A stretch of 64,000 nt of DNA from Lysobacter arvi (GTDB lineage Bacteria > Pseudomonadota > Gammaproteobacteria > Xanthomonadales > Xanthomonadaceae). The position numbers and the translations under genes are program-made. Positions within the stretch are counted from its first letter, which is position 1. Each line of letters opens with the position of its first letter. Of the stretch, positions 53,820 through 62,022 are shown one piece after another. Under the pieces are notes generated by a model. That model made no database searches and was not told the origin of the DNA. It saw only the letters and a list, made by a program, of their open reading frames with translations. The stretch is taken from the NCBI GenBank assembly GCA_031216755.1, contig JARUHG010000001.1, positions 806,001 through 870,000 on the forward strand. Reading direction: 5' to 3'.

Positions 53820-54206
53820 ATGGCCCGGCGCAGACTCACCATTGCCGTCGTGGACGATGAGGAAGACGTCCGCCACGCGTTGCACCGCCTGCTTCGGTCC
53901 GCGGGATTCGAGGTGCTCGCCTATGCCACCGGTTCGGAATTCCTGCGCCATGCGCGCGAAAGCGCGCCGCACTGCGTCGTGCTGGATCTGCACATGGCCG
54001 GCATGAGCGGGTTCGACGTGCAGAGCCAATTGAGGGAGTGGGCGCTGCCGCTGCCGGTGGTGGTGCTGACCGGCAACGACACGGCCGAGGGCCGGCGGCG
54101 CGCGCTCGATTCGGGCGCGAAGGCATTCCTCAGCAAACCGGTGGACGACGAAGCGCTGATCGGCGCGATCCTGGATGCGGTCGGGTCGAACGGGGCCGTC
54201 GGATGA
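53820..54206 (+). CDS. Single-domain response regulator receiver
   Basis: This 128-residue receiver domain has MARRRLTIAVVDDEEDVRHA, the phospho-accepting Asp in CVVLDLHMAGMSGFDV near 57, Thr in VVLTGNDTAEG and Lys in AFLSKPVDDEAL near 106, but no output domain. It is the first gene of the plus-strand run that ends at 61855, with short gaps between genes. It is preceded by a 19-bp motif. It may be phosphorylated by the PAS kinase next door. Confidence 0.88.
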   Translation: MARRRLTIAVVDDEEDVRHALHRLLRSAGFEVLAYATGSEFLRHARESAPHCVVLDLHMAGMSGFDVQSQLREWALPLPVVVLTGNDTAEGRRRALDSGAKAFLSKPVDDEALIGAILDAVGSNGAVG

Positions 54207-54225
54207 GCGCGAAGGCCGAAGGCGG

Positions 54226-54852
54226 ATGACCATGAGCCCCTGCATCGACACCCCACGCCGAGTGCGCACCGCACGCGCCCTCGCCCGCACGGCGGCGGCG
54301 CTGGCGCTGCTGCAACCGTGCCTCGCGCACGCCTCGCTGCTCAGCGGCGAGGCGCTGGACACCATGGCCAACGTCGTGGCCTGGATCGCGCTGATCATCG
54401 TGCCGGTGGTGCTGATCGCGGTGTTCTGGATCGTGCACATCCTGCCCGAGCGCATCGCCGAGAAACGCCGGCATCCGCAACTGGACGCCATCAAGACGCT
54501 GTGCCTGCTCTCGCTCGTGTTCGGCGGACTGCTGTGGCCGCTGGCCTGGCTGTGGGCCTACACCCGGCCGGTGCTGCACAAGCTGGCCTACGGCACCGAC
54601 ACCGCCGACCACCACGGCCACGGGAGCGACGCGTTGACGCCGCTGCACGACGCGACGGTGGCGCCCGAACCCGACACGGCCGTCGAACCGGTCGCGCAAT
54701 CCGCCGTCGACACGCACGCGCGCGCCGCCGAAACGCAGGCCGAAGTGGACGAGATGCGCCGTCGCATCCGTTCGCTCGAAATGGCGCTCGCCATGGGCCA
54801 GCGGCCCGGCGAGCGCACCGCCCGCGCCACGCCCGGCGACGACGAGGAGTAA
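54226..54852 (+). CDS. DUF3302 membrane protein (YibI/YiaW-like)
   Basis: This 208-residue inner-membrane protein starts MTMSPCIDTPRR. A hydrophobic N-terminal signal-like stretch is followed by two clear membrane helices (VVAWIALIIVPVVLIAVFWI near 48 and LCLLSLVFGGLLWPLAWLWA near 88). A charged C-terminus has a short helix at MRRRIRSLEMALAM. E. coli yibI and yiaW (DUF3302) are paired with HlyD-type genes yibH and yiaV, just as here. The pair is probably a small-molecule or envelope transport system; its cargo is unknown. Confidence 0.85.
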   Translation: MTMSPCIDTPRRVRTARALARTAAALALLQPCLAHASLLSGEALDTMANVVAWIALIIVPVVLIAVFWIVHILPERIAEKRRHPQLDAIKTLCLLSLVFGGLLWPLAWLWAYTRPVLHKLAYGTDTADHHGHGSDALTPLHDATVAPEPDTAVEPVAQSAVDTHARAAETQAEVDEMRRRIRSLEMALAMGQRPGERTARATPGDDEE

Positions 54853-54855
54853 GCC

Positions 54856-56037
54856 ATGGAAATCATCCTGCTGCTCATCTACTCGTTCTTCGTCTGGCTG
54901 ATCTTCTTCAAGTTCAAATGGCTGCCGTGGAACTTCGTCTCGCAGATCATCGTGGTCTCGCTGCCGATCTTCGCGCTGACGGCGATGATCCTGATCCTCA
55001 ACGTCGTGGCGCCCTCCTCGTCGGACGTGCGGGTGATCAACTACGTCGTGCAGGTGGTGCCGCGCGTCAGCGGACGCGTGATCGCCGTGCCGGTGGAACC
55101 CAACCGCCCGGTGCGCAAGGGCGAGGTGCTGTTCCGCATCGATCCGGTGCCGTTCCAGCAGGAACTGCTCGCGCTCGAAGCCAGGCTGCCGGAGCTGTCG
55201 GCCAAGCTCGACAGCGCGCAGGCCTACCAGCGCGAACTCAACGAGGAACTGCGCTCGGCGCGCTCCACGCGCGATGCGCTCAACTCGCGGCTGGACCTGG
55301 CGATCCGCCGCGAACGCCAGACCGCGGAGCTCGCGGGAACCGGCGCCGGTTCGAAGTTCGACCACGAGCAGGCGCAGACCGAAGCGGCGAGCCTGCGTTC
55401 GGAACTCAACTCCACCGCCGCGCAGATGGCGCAGGTGCAGCAGAAGATGTCGGCCAGAACCCGCGACGGCCAGTTGTCGGAAGTCGCGCAGGCGCGCGCC
55501 GCGGTCGAACAGCTGAAGGCGCAGATCATCCAGGCGCGCTGGCAGCTGGAGCAGACCACGGTGTACGCACCGGCCGACGGCGTGGTCATCAACCTGCAGC
55601 TGCGCGAGGGTTCCTACGCCGCGTCCATTCCGATGACGCCGGTGATGAGTTTCGTGGAGAAGGAGCAGATCGTGCTGGCGATGTTCGCGCAGAACGAGCT
55701 GGCGAACGTCGCGCCGGGCAACGAGGCCGAGATCGCGCTGAAGACGCATCCCAACCGGATCATCAAGTGCGCGGTCGATTCGGTGGTGTGGGCCTCGTCC
55801 ACCGGCCAGTTGCCGATCAGCGGCATGGTGCCGACCAGCGGCACGACGCCGTTGCCGCTGGGACGCATCGCGGTGCGCCTGCGCCCCGCCGGCAAGGACG
55901 TGGACACCTTCATCGCCATGGGCGCGCAGGGCCAGGGCGCGATCTACACCGAGCGCGGCAAGCTGCTGCACATCATCCGCAAGGTGATCCTGCGGGTGAG
56001 CACCAAGCTCGACTGGCTCGTGCTGAAACTGCATTGA
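54856..56037 (+). CDS. HlyD/EmrA-family membrane fusion protein (YibH/YiaV-like)
   Basis: This 393-residue periplasmic adaptor has two membrane helices at the N-terminus (IILLLIYSFFVWLIFFKFKW; SLPIFALTAMILILNVVAP). A biotinyl-lipoyl barrel follows (VVPRVSGRVIAVPVEPNRPV near 65), then a long coiled coil (about 100-220; LNSRLDLAIRRERQTAELAG) and the second barrel half (VYAPADGVVINLQLREGSY near 235). It starts 3 bp after the DUF3302 stop. No MFS or ABC pump is encoded nearby; the partner is DUF3302 and the outer-membrane lipoprotein after it. Confidence 0.9.
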   Translation: MEIILLLIYSFFVWLIFFKFKWLPWNFVSQIIVVSLPIFALTAMILILNVVAPSSSDVRVINYVVQVVPRVSGRVIAVPVEPNRPVRKGEVLFRIDPVPFQQELLALEARLPELSAKLDSAQAYQRELNEELRSARSTRDALNSRLDLAIRRERQTAELAGTGAGSKFDHEQAQTEAASLRSELNSTAAQMAQVQQKMSARTRDGQLSEVAQARAAVEQLKAQIIQARWQLEQTTVYAPADGVVINLQLREGSYAASIPMTPVMSFVEKEQIVLAMFAQNELANVAPGNEAEIALKTHPNRIIKCAVDSVVWASSTGQLPISGMVPTSGTTPLPLGRIAVRLRPAGKDVDTFIAMGAQGQGAIYTERGKLLHIIRKVILRVSTKLDWLVLKLH

Positions 56038-56044
56038 GGCCGCG

Positions 56045-57493
56045 ATGAGCGACGCCGCCGCGAGCAGATCCAAGGGCAAGGCGCTGGCCGGCGCCTTCCT
56101 GCTCGTCGTCGCGACGGGCTGCGCCGTGCTGCCCGAGCCCACCGGCGACGAAGTGCGCCAGCAGGCCCTGGGCTACACGACCATCCCGCCGAACTGGTCC
56201 GCGCAGGCCAGCGCCGCGCAGGTCGACGACGGCTGGCTGGCGAGCTTCGACGATCCCGTCCTCACGCGGCTCGTACACGAAGCGCTCGAACACAACCCCG
56301 ACCTGTTGATGGCGGCCGCGCGCGTCGAACAGGCCAACGCGCAGGTCGATCTCGCCGAGGCGAAGCTCAAGCCGGCCCTCGGCCTGCTCGGGCGCGCGGG
56401 TTCCAAACCCATCGCCGACCTCGTGCCGCTGCTCAGCGGCGTGATGTTGCGACTGAGCTGGGAAATCGACCTGTGGGGTCGCATGCGCTACGCGCGCAAC
56501 GCCGCGCGCGCGGCACGCGATGCCTCCAGCGCCGACTACCGCTTCGCGCAGCAGTCGCTCGCCGCGAGCGTCGCGCGTGCGTGGTTCGTCGCCAACGAAA
56601 CGCGCCTGCAGATGGCCCTCGCCGCGCAGATGACCGATGCCGGCACGCGCCTGGTGAACCTTTCCGGCGACCGGCTCCGCGTGGGCGCCGGCACGCAGAC
56701 CGACGTGATGACCGCGCAGGCGAACCTGGCGACGTACGCCGACGCGCAACAGCAGATCGAACTCGCGCACCGGCAGGCCCTGCGTGCGCTGGAACTGCTG
56801 CTGGGGCGCTATCCCGCCGCGACGCTGGACGTGGCCGGCGCGCTCACGCCGTTCCCCGCGCCGGTGCCGGCCGGCATTCCGGTCGACGTGCTCGATCGCC
56901 GCCCCGACATGATCGCCGCCGAGCGCCGCGTCGCGGCCGCGTTCGACCTGGTCGGCGAGGCCAGGGCCGCGATGCTGCCGACGCTGACGCTGTCGGCCGG
57001 ATACGGCCGCATCAGCAACGAAGTCGTCGAGGTGCGCGACGATCTGGAGCAGACCACGTCCAGCGTATCGGCCACCGCGGTGGTCCCGATCTACACCGGT
57101 GGCGCGCTCACCGGGCAGGTGCGCCTGCGCACCGCCGAGCAGAAGGAGGCCGTCGCCGATTACGCTCGCCGTGCGCTCAACGCGCTGGACGAAGTGGAGG
57201 ACGCGCTCACGGCCGAACGCATCCTGGCCGACCGCGAACGCATCCTGCGCGAAGCCGTCGCCGCCAATCGCGACATCGTGCGCATGGAGGAATCGGCGTA
57301 CCGCATCGGCCGCGCCGACCTGCGCACCGTCAGCCAGCGCCAGCTCGCGGCATGGGCGGCCGAAACCGCGCTGCTGAGCGTGCAGCGCGAACGCCTCAGC
57401 CGGCGCGTCGACCTGCACCTGGCGCTGGGCGGCAACTTCGCAACGCCGCGGGAACAGACGCCCTCGCCCGGCGCCGCACCGGCCGCCCGCTGA
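56045..57493 (+). CDS. Outer-membrane efflux lipoprotein (NodT/OprM-like)
   Basis: This 482-residue TolC-family channel has a lipoprotein signal (LAGAFLLVVATGCAVL; Cys about 25). Two repeated coiled-coil and beta units follow, with family patterns VHEALEHNPDLLMAAARVEQ near 75 and RLRVGAGTQTDVMTAQANL near 215. The DRRPDMI-like DVLDRRPDMIAAERRVAAAF near 280 is also present. It starts 7 bp after the HlyD-family gene, so a membrane-spanning channel of YibI/YibH and this protein is likely. Confidence 0.9.
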   Translation: MSDAAASRSKGKALAGAFLLVVATGCAVLPEPTGDEVRQQALGYTTIPPNWSAQASAAQVDDGWLASFDDPVLTRLVHEALEHNPDLLMAAARVEQANAQVDLAEAKLKPALGLLGRAGSKPIADLVPLLSGVMLRLSWEIDLWGRMRYARNAARAARDASSADYRFAQQSLAASVARAWFVANETRLQMALAAQMTDAGTRLVNLSGDRLRVGAGTQTDVMTAQANLATYADAQQQIELAHRQALRALELLLGRYPAATLDVAGALTPFPAPVPAGIPVDVLDRRPDMIAAERRVAAAFDLVGEARAAMLPTLTLSAGYGRISNEVVEVRDDLEQTTSSVSATAVVPIYTGGALTGQVRLRTAEQKEAVADYARRALNALDEVEDALTAERILADRERILREAVAANRDIVRMEESAYRIGRADLRTVSQRQLAAWAAETALLSVQRERLSRRVDLHLALGGNFATPREQTPSPGAAPAAR

Positions 57494-57503
57494 GGAGATC
57501 GCG

Positions 57504-58595
57504 ATGCGATGGCTGCTCCTGCTCATGCCGCTGGCGATCGCACTGGAGCACTTCGCGCCGCAGCGTGCCCTGCTGATCTTCCTCGTCGCCGGCGCCGGCA
57601 TCGTGCCGCTGGCCGCGTTCATGGCGCAGGCGACCGGTTCGCTCGCGGTGCGCCTGGGCCCCGGCGTCGGCGGGCTGCTCAACGCGACCTTCGGCAACGC
57701 GGCCGAACTGATCATCGCGCTCGCCGCATTGCGCGGCGGCCTGCACGACATGGTCAAGGCGTCGATCGCCGGCACCATCATCGGCAACATCCTGTTCGTG
57801 CTCGGCGTGGCGATGGTGATGGGCGGTACGCGCCACGGCGAACAACGCTACGACGGCCGCGCCGCGCGCACGCAGGCGACGATGCTGACGCTGGCGGTGA
57901 TCGCGCTGATCATGCCCGCCGCGTACGGCGCCATCGTGCCCGACGCCCAGGCGCAGCTGGATCCGATCAGCGCGTGGATCGCGGTCGCGCTGCTTGTCGT
58001 CTACGTCGCCAACGTCGCCTACACGCTGATGGCAAGCCGCGCCGTGCGCGCGCGCAAGCCGGCCGACACGGACGATCACGCGGCCGATGTCCATCACGCC
58101 CACCCCGCACCGCAATGGAGTCCGACGAAGGCCGTCGTCGTGCTCGCCGCGGTGAGCCTGGGCATCATCTGGCTCAGCGAGATCCTGGTCGGCGCGGTGG
58201 AACCGGCGAGCGAGGAACTCGGCCTGTCGGATGCCTTCACCGGCGTGTTCGTGCTCGCGGTGATCGGCGGTGCCGCCGAACAGGCGACCGCGATCGTGGC
58301 CGCGCGTCAGAACCGCATGGACCTGGCGATGTCGATCGCACTGGGCGCCAGCGTGCAGCTCGCGCTCCTGGTCGCGCCGCTGCTGGTGCTGTTGAGCTAC
58401 GTCATCGGGCCGCATCCGATGGGGCTGGTGTTCGGACCCGGGCTGGTGCTCACGATCCTGTTCTCGGTGCTCATCACCGGACAGATCGCCAGCGACGGCC
58501 GCACCGACTGGCTGCGTGGCGTGCAGTTGCTCGCGGTGTACCTGATCCTCGCCGCGGTGTTCTTCTACGTGCCCGACGTCTCGGGGGCGCGATGA
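57504..58595 (+). CDS. Ca2+/H+ (cation/proton) exchanger, CaX/ChaA type
   Basis: This 363-residue antiporter has 11 or so helices and the two alpha-repeat signatures of the CaCA superfamily: LNATFGNAAELIIALAALRG near 52 and GVFVLAVIGGAAEQATAIVA near 245. The central loop is His/Asp-rich (DTDDHAADVHHAHPAP). It removes Ca2+ or other cations in exchange for protons, and so links calcium with pH. It follows the efflux lipoprotein after 10 bp, and its stop overlaps the channel gene (ATGA). Confidence 0.92.
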   Translation: MRWLLLLMPLAIALEHFAPQRALLIFLVAGAGIVPLAAFMAQATGSLAVRLGPGVGGLLNATFGNAAELIIALAALRGGLHDMVKASIAGTIIGNILFVLGVAMVMGGTRHGEQRYDGRAARTQATMLTLAVIALIMPAAYGAIVPDAQAQLDPISAWIAVALLVVYVANVAYTLMASRAVRARKPADTDDHAADVHHAHPAPQWSPTKAVVVLAAVSLGIIWLSEILVGAVEPASEELGLSDAFTGVFVLAVIGGAAEQATAIVAARQNRMDLAMSIALGASVQLALLVAPLLVLLSYVIGPHPMGLVFGPGLVLTILFSVLITGQIASDGRTDWLRGVQLLAVYLILAAVFFYVPDVSGAR

Positions 58596-59284
58596 ACGCG
58601 ACCGTCGCGCCGGACGCTGCGCATCGACCGCGTCGTTTCGTCGACCGGCACCGCTATGCGTTGCTGTTCTTCTCGCTGCTGTTCACCGTCGCCATCGGGC
58701 CGCTGCTGGAAACGATGAACTTCGGGCGCAACCTGATGGACGCGTTCCTCGCGGTGAACCTGCTGGCCGCGGTGTTTCCCATCGTGCTCAAGGCCGAGCG
58801 CCGCACGCTGTTCGCGCTCGTCGCGGTGGCGGTGATCCTGCGCTGGCTCGCCGCGCGCGAGCCGCAGGGCGCCGCGCTGCCGATCCTCGCGGCGGCGATG
58901 TGGGGCACGATCGCGCTGATCGCCGCGTATCGCGCGGTCCGCTTCTCGCTGGCGAGCGTGCGCATCGACGCCGAGCGCGTATACGCCGCGCTCAGCGCGT
59001 ACCTGCTGATCGGCGTGTTCTGGGGCGTGGCGTATGCGGCCATGGCGCGCGTCGCGCCGGGTTCGCTGCTCTCCGGCGGCGTCGTTCCGCCCGCCGGGAT
59101 CGGCATGGGCGATGCCATCTACTTCAGCTTCGTCACGCTCGCCACGCTCGGTTACGGCGACCTGGTGCCCGCCACGCCCGCGATGCGCGGCCTGGCGGTG
59201 TTCGAGGCCGTGATCGGCCAACTCTATCTGGCGCTCCTGGTGGCCCGGCTGGTCGGGCTGCAGACCGCCGCGCACTCACGATGA
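58592..59284 (+). CDS. Two-TM pore ion channel (K+ channel-like)
   Basis: This 230-residue membrane protein has several N-terminal helices (LLFFSLLFTVAIGPLLETMN; LVAVAVILRWLA; AAMWGTIALIAAYRAV). The pore module at the C-terminal end has the selectivity filter TLATLGYGDLVP (TxGYGD) near 190, flanked by two membrane helices. It should conduct K+. No cytoplasmic regulatory domain is present. The start overlaps the exchanger stop (ATGA). Confidence 0.9.
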   Translation: MNATVAPDAAHRPRRFVDRHRYALLFFSLLFTVAIGPLLETMNFGRNLMDAFLAVNLLAAVFPIVLKAERRTLFALVAVAVILRWLAAREPQGAALPILAAAMWGTIALIAAYRAVRFSLASVRIDAERVYAALSAYLLIGVFWGVAYAAMARVAPGSLLSGGVVPPAGIGMGDAIYFSFVTLATLGYGDLVPATPAMRGLAVFEAVIGQLYLALLVARLVGLQTAAHSR

Positions 59285-59312
59285 ACACCGAATCGCAGCG
59301 AAGGAGAACGCC

Positions 59313-60140
59313 ATGAATACCCGCCTCGCCATGCCGCTGGCCGCGTCGATCGCCGCGCTCCTCGCGTCCGCTCCGATCCAATGCCGCGCGATCGAACCGC
59401 TGGACACCTTCAGCGCACGCATCGGCGGCTACATCACCGACTTCGACACGCAGGTGCGCGCCGATGGCGAAACGCGCGCCGGCACGGACGTCGATCTGCA
59501 GCGCGACTTCGGTCTGGACAAGAGCAATACCGTCGCCTTCGTCGGTCTCACGTGGCGGCCGTTCGACAATCACGAGTTCGGCTTGTCGTACTACCAGGAC
59601 GACGCCGACGCGACGCGGCGCATCTCGCGCGACATCGAGTTCGACGGCACGCTGTACGAAGCCGACAGCACCGTGCGGGCCGGCGTGGACCTGGACGCGT
59701 ACGACCTCTACTACGTGTGGTGGGCGGCCAACAACGACCGCTGGGCGCTCGGTCCGCGGTTCGGCCTGGTCTGGTACCGCATGCGCCTGGGGCTGGACGT
59801 GGAGATCGATTCGGGCGGCAACCGCATCGACGGCGCCATCAGCGAAACCGTGGACGCGGACCTGCCGGCGCCGAGCATCGGCGGCAGCTGGCGCTGGGCG
59901 CCGCTGGATCAATGGCGGTTCTCGGCGGACGTCGGCTATTTCTCGGCGAACGTCAACGACATCGACGCCGACATCACCTTCGGACGGATCGGCGTGGAAT
60001 GGTTCCCCTGGGAACGCGCCGGCTTCTCGCTGGACTACACGCGTCGCAAGATTTCCGCCGACGCCGAGGCCTCGGATTTCGCCGGCAACCTGGAGTTCGT
60101 CGACAGCGGCCTGCGCTTCGGGCTCACGTACCGTTTCTGA
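59313..60140 (+). CDS. Predicted outer-membrane beta-barrel protein
   Basis: This 275-residue protein has a signal peptide (MNTRLAMPLAASIAALLASA). Its later sequence is alternating polar and hydrophobic residues, typical of short beta strands (FVGLTWRPFDNHEFGLSYYQ; YDLYYVWWAANNDRWALGPR). It ends in YRF, a C-terminal aromatic used for outer-membrane insertion. I do not recognise a named family. It lies between the channel and MscS genes and so probably forms part of the same envelope function. Confidence 0.7.
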   Translation: MNTRLAMPLAASIAALLASAPIQCRAIEPLDTFSARIGGYITDFDTQVRADGETRAGTDVDLQRDFGLDKSNTVAFVGLTWRPFDNHEFGLSYYQDDADATRRISRDIEFDGTLYEADSTVRAGVDLDAYDLYYVWWAANNDRWALGPRFGLVWYRMRLGLDVEIDSGGNRIDGAISETVDADLPAPSIGGSWRWAPLDQWRFSADVGYFSANVNDIDADITFGRIGVEWFPWERAGFSLDYTRRKISADAEASDFAGNLEFVDSGLRFGLTYRF

Positions 60141-60145
60141 CGGCC

Positions 60146-61855
60146 ATGCAGCCGACGAACGCCTGCCATGCCATCGCCACCCACGCGCTACGGCGAACGG
60201 TCGCGGCGTGGTTCGTCGCGTCGCTCGCCGCCGCGATGGCGGTGATGGCGGCGCTCGCGCCGGCATCGGGCCTCGCGCAAACCGTCACGCCGGCGGCGGC
60301 GCCCCCGCCGACGGTCGCGAACCCGCCCGCCACGCTGCGCTACTTCAATCGCGACATCGTGGTGCTGCGCGTGCCGTTCTTCGGCAACTCGCCGGAGCGC
60401 CGCGCGCGCGTGGCCGAGGCGAACATCGCGCGCATCATCGACGAGCCCGGGCTGGCCACGGTCAGCTACGAGGTCGTGCCGCAGGGCGTCGCCATCCTCA
60501 TGTCCGGGCAGCTGGTGACGGTGCTGGTGCCCGGCGATCGCGATGCGCTTCACGGGCAGACGCTGGACCAGTTGCGCGCGCAGACGGTGTCGCGGCTTTC
60601 GGCCGCGGCGGTCGCTGCCGAACAGGCGCGCCTGCCGCAGCGCATTGTCGAAGGCCTGTTCTGGATCGCAGTGGCGACGGTCGCGGCGATCGGCGTGCTC
60701 TGGCTGCTGCGCAAGCTCGTATTGCGCGTGCGCCATCGCGCGGATGCATGGGTCGCGCGCAGGCTGTCGCAACTGAAGAGCGAACCGGCGCGGCAGATGC
60801 TCTCGGGCCTGATCGCCAGTGCGCGCGGTCTGGCGCGCCTGGCGACGTGGGTGATCGTGCTGCTCACGTTCGAGGAATGGCTGCGCTTCGCGCTGGGTCG
60901 CTTCCCTTACACGCAGCCGTGGGCGAACGCGATGACGCAGTGGATCGGTGCGCGCACCGTCGGCTTCGGCCACGCCATCCTCGGCGCCCTGCCCGGTTTG
61001 TTCAGCGCGCTTCTGATCTTCCTGCTCGCACGGCTGGTGACCCAGGCCGTGCGCGTCACCTTCCATGGCGTGGAAAGCGGGCGCTTCCAGCTGCTGGGCG
61101 TCGACCAGCAACTGGCCGAGCCCACGCGCAAGATCATCACCGTGCTCATCTGGCTGTTCGCACTGGCGATGGCCTACCCGTACCTGCCCGGCGCCGAAAC
61201 CGAGGCGTTCAAGGGTCTGAGCGTGTTCGTCGGCCTGATGGTGTCGCTGGGCGCATCGAGCATCGTCGGCCAGGCCGCGGGCGGATTCACGCTGCTGTAC
61301 TCGCGCACGATGACGCCCGGCGACGTCGTGCGCATCGGCGAGACCGAGGGCACGGTGCAGCAGATCGGCCTGTTCACCACGCGACTGCGCACGCCGCTTG
61401 GCGTGGAGGTGAGTTTTCCCAACAACGTCGTGCTCGGCGGGATGCTGCAGAACCTCTCGCGCAATCCCGACGGGCCCGGCATGTGGATCGAAGCGAAGGT
61501 GACCATCGGCTACGACGCGCCGTGGCGGCAGGTGCACCGTCTGCTGCTCGATGCCGCGCGCCGCACGCCGAACGTGCAATCGACGCCGGCGCCGTTCGTG
61601 GCGCAGACGGCGTTGTCGGACTTCTACGTCGAGTACGCGCTGCGCGCGCGCATCGCCGATGTCCAGCAGCGCCTGATCGCGCGAAGCACGCTGCATGCCA
61701 ACATCCAGGACGCCTTCAACGAGGCCGGCGTGCAGATCATGTCGCCCAATTACGAAGCCGATCCGGAGTCGCCAAAAATCGTGCCGAAGTCGCGCTGGGA
61801 AGGTCACGAAAGCCTGTCTGCGCCTGCCGACGGCCGCGAGGACGCGCCCGCCTGA
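60146..61855 (+). CDS. Mechanosensitive ion channel, MscS family
   Basis: This 569-residue protein has a signal-like N-terminus and a periplasmic region of about 140 residues. Several membrane helices follow (IVEGLFWIAVATVAAIGVLW near 170; GALPGLFSALLIFLLARLV near 285). The MscS core has GLMVSLGASSIVGQAAGGFT near 365, then TMTPGDVVRIGETEGTVQQI near 385 and VEVSFPNNVVLGG near 425. It opens under membrane tension and releases solutes. It lies 5 bp after the barrel gene and is the last gene of the plus-strand run before the decarboxylase promoter region. Confidence 0.9.
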   Translation: MQPTNACHAIATHALRRTVAAWFVASLAAAMAVMAALAPASGLAQTVTPAAAPPPTVANPPATLRYFNRDIVVLRVPFFGNSPERRARVAEANIARIIDEPGLATVSYEVVPQGVAILMSGQLVTVLVPGDRDALHGQTLDQLRAQTVSRLSAAAVAAEQARLPQRIVEGLFWIAVATVAAIGVLWLLRKLVLRVRHRADAWVARRLSQLKSEPARQMLSGLIASARGLARLATWVIVLLTFEEWLRFALGRFPYTQPWANAMTQWIGARTVGFGHAILGALPGLFSALLIFLLARLVTQAVRVTFHGVESGRFQLLGVDQQLAEPTRKIITVLIWLFALAMAYPYLPGAETEAFKGLSVFVGLMVSLGASSIVGQAAGGFTLLYSRTMTPGDVVRIGETEGTVQQIGLFTTRLRTPLGVEVSFPNNVVLGGMLQNLSRNPDGPGMWIEAKVTIGYDAPWRQVHRLLLDAARRTPNVQSTPAPFVAQTALSDFYVEYALRARIADVQQRLIARSTLHANIQDAFNEAGVQIMSPNYEADPESPKIVPKSRWEGHESLSAPADGREDAPA

Positions 61856-61903
61856 TCGAGCGCGCGGCCTCGCCGCATCGCATCGCATCCACGTGACGCG
61901 CGT

Positions 61904-61922
61904 CTAGGGCCAAGGGCCAATT
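61904..61922 (+). promoter_or_regulatory. 19-bp motif, copy 2
   Basis: CTAGGGCCAAGGGCCAATT lies 101 bp upstream of the decarboxylase start and 48 bp after the MscS stop. It holds a perfect tandem heptamer GGGCCAA-GGGCCAA. A TTCTAA-like -10 follows 38 bp after the motif start (61941-61946), similar to the 40-bp spacing of copy 1. Proposed operator. Confidence 0.55.
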
Positions 61923-62022
61923 TCAATGACGTGCCGGCGCTTCTAACGTTCGGACACGGGCCGCTCGCCCGCGACGTCGCATGCGTTGCGATTCCCATCG
62001 ACACCACGCTCCGGGGTGTTCC

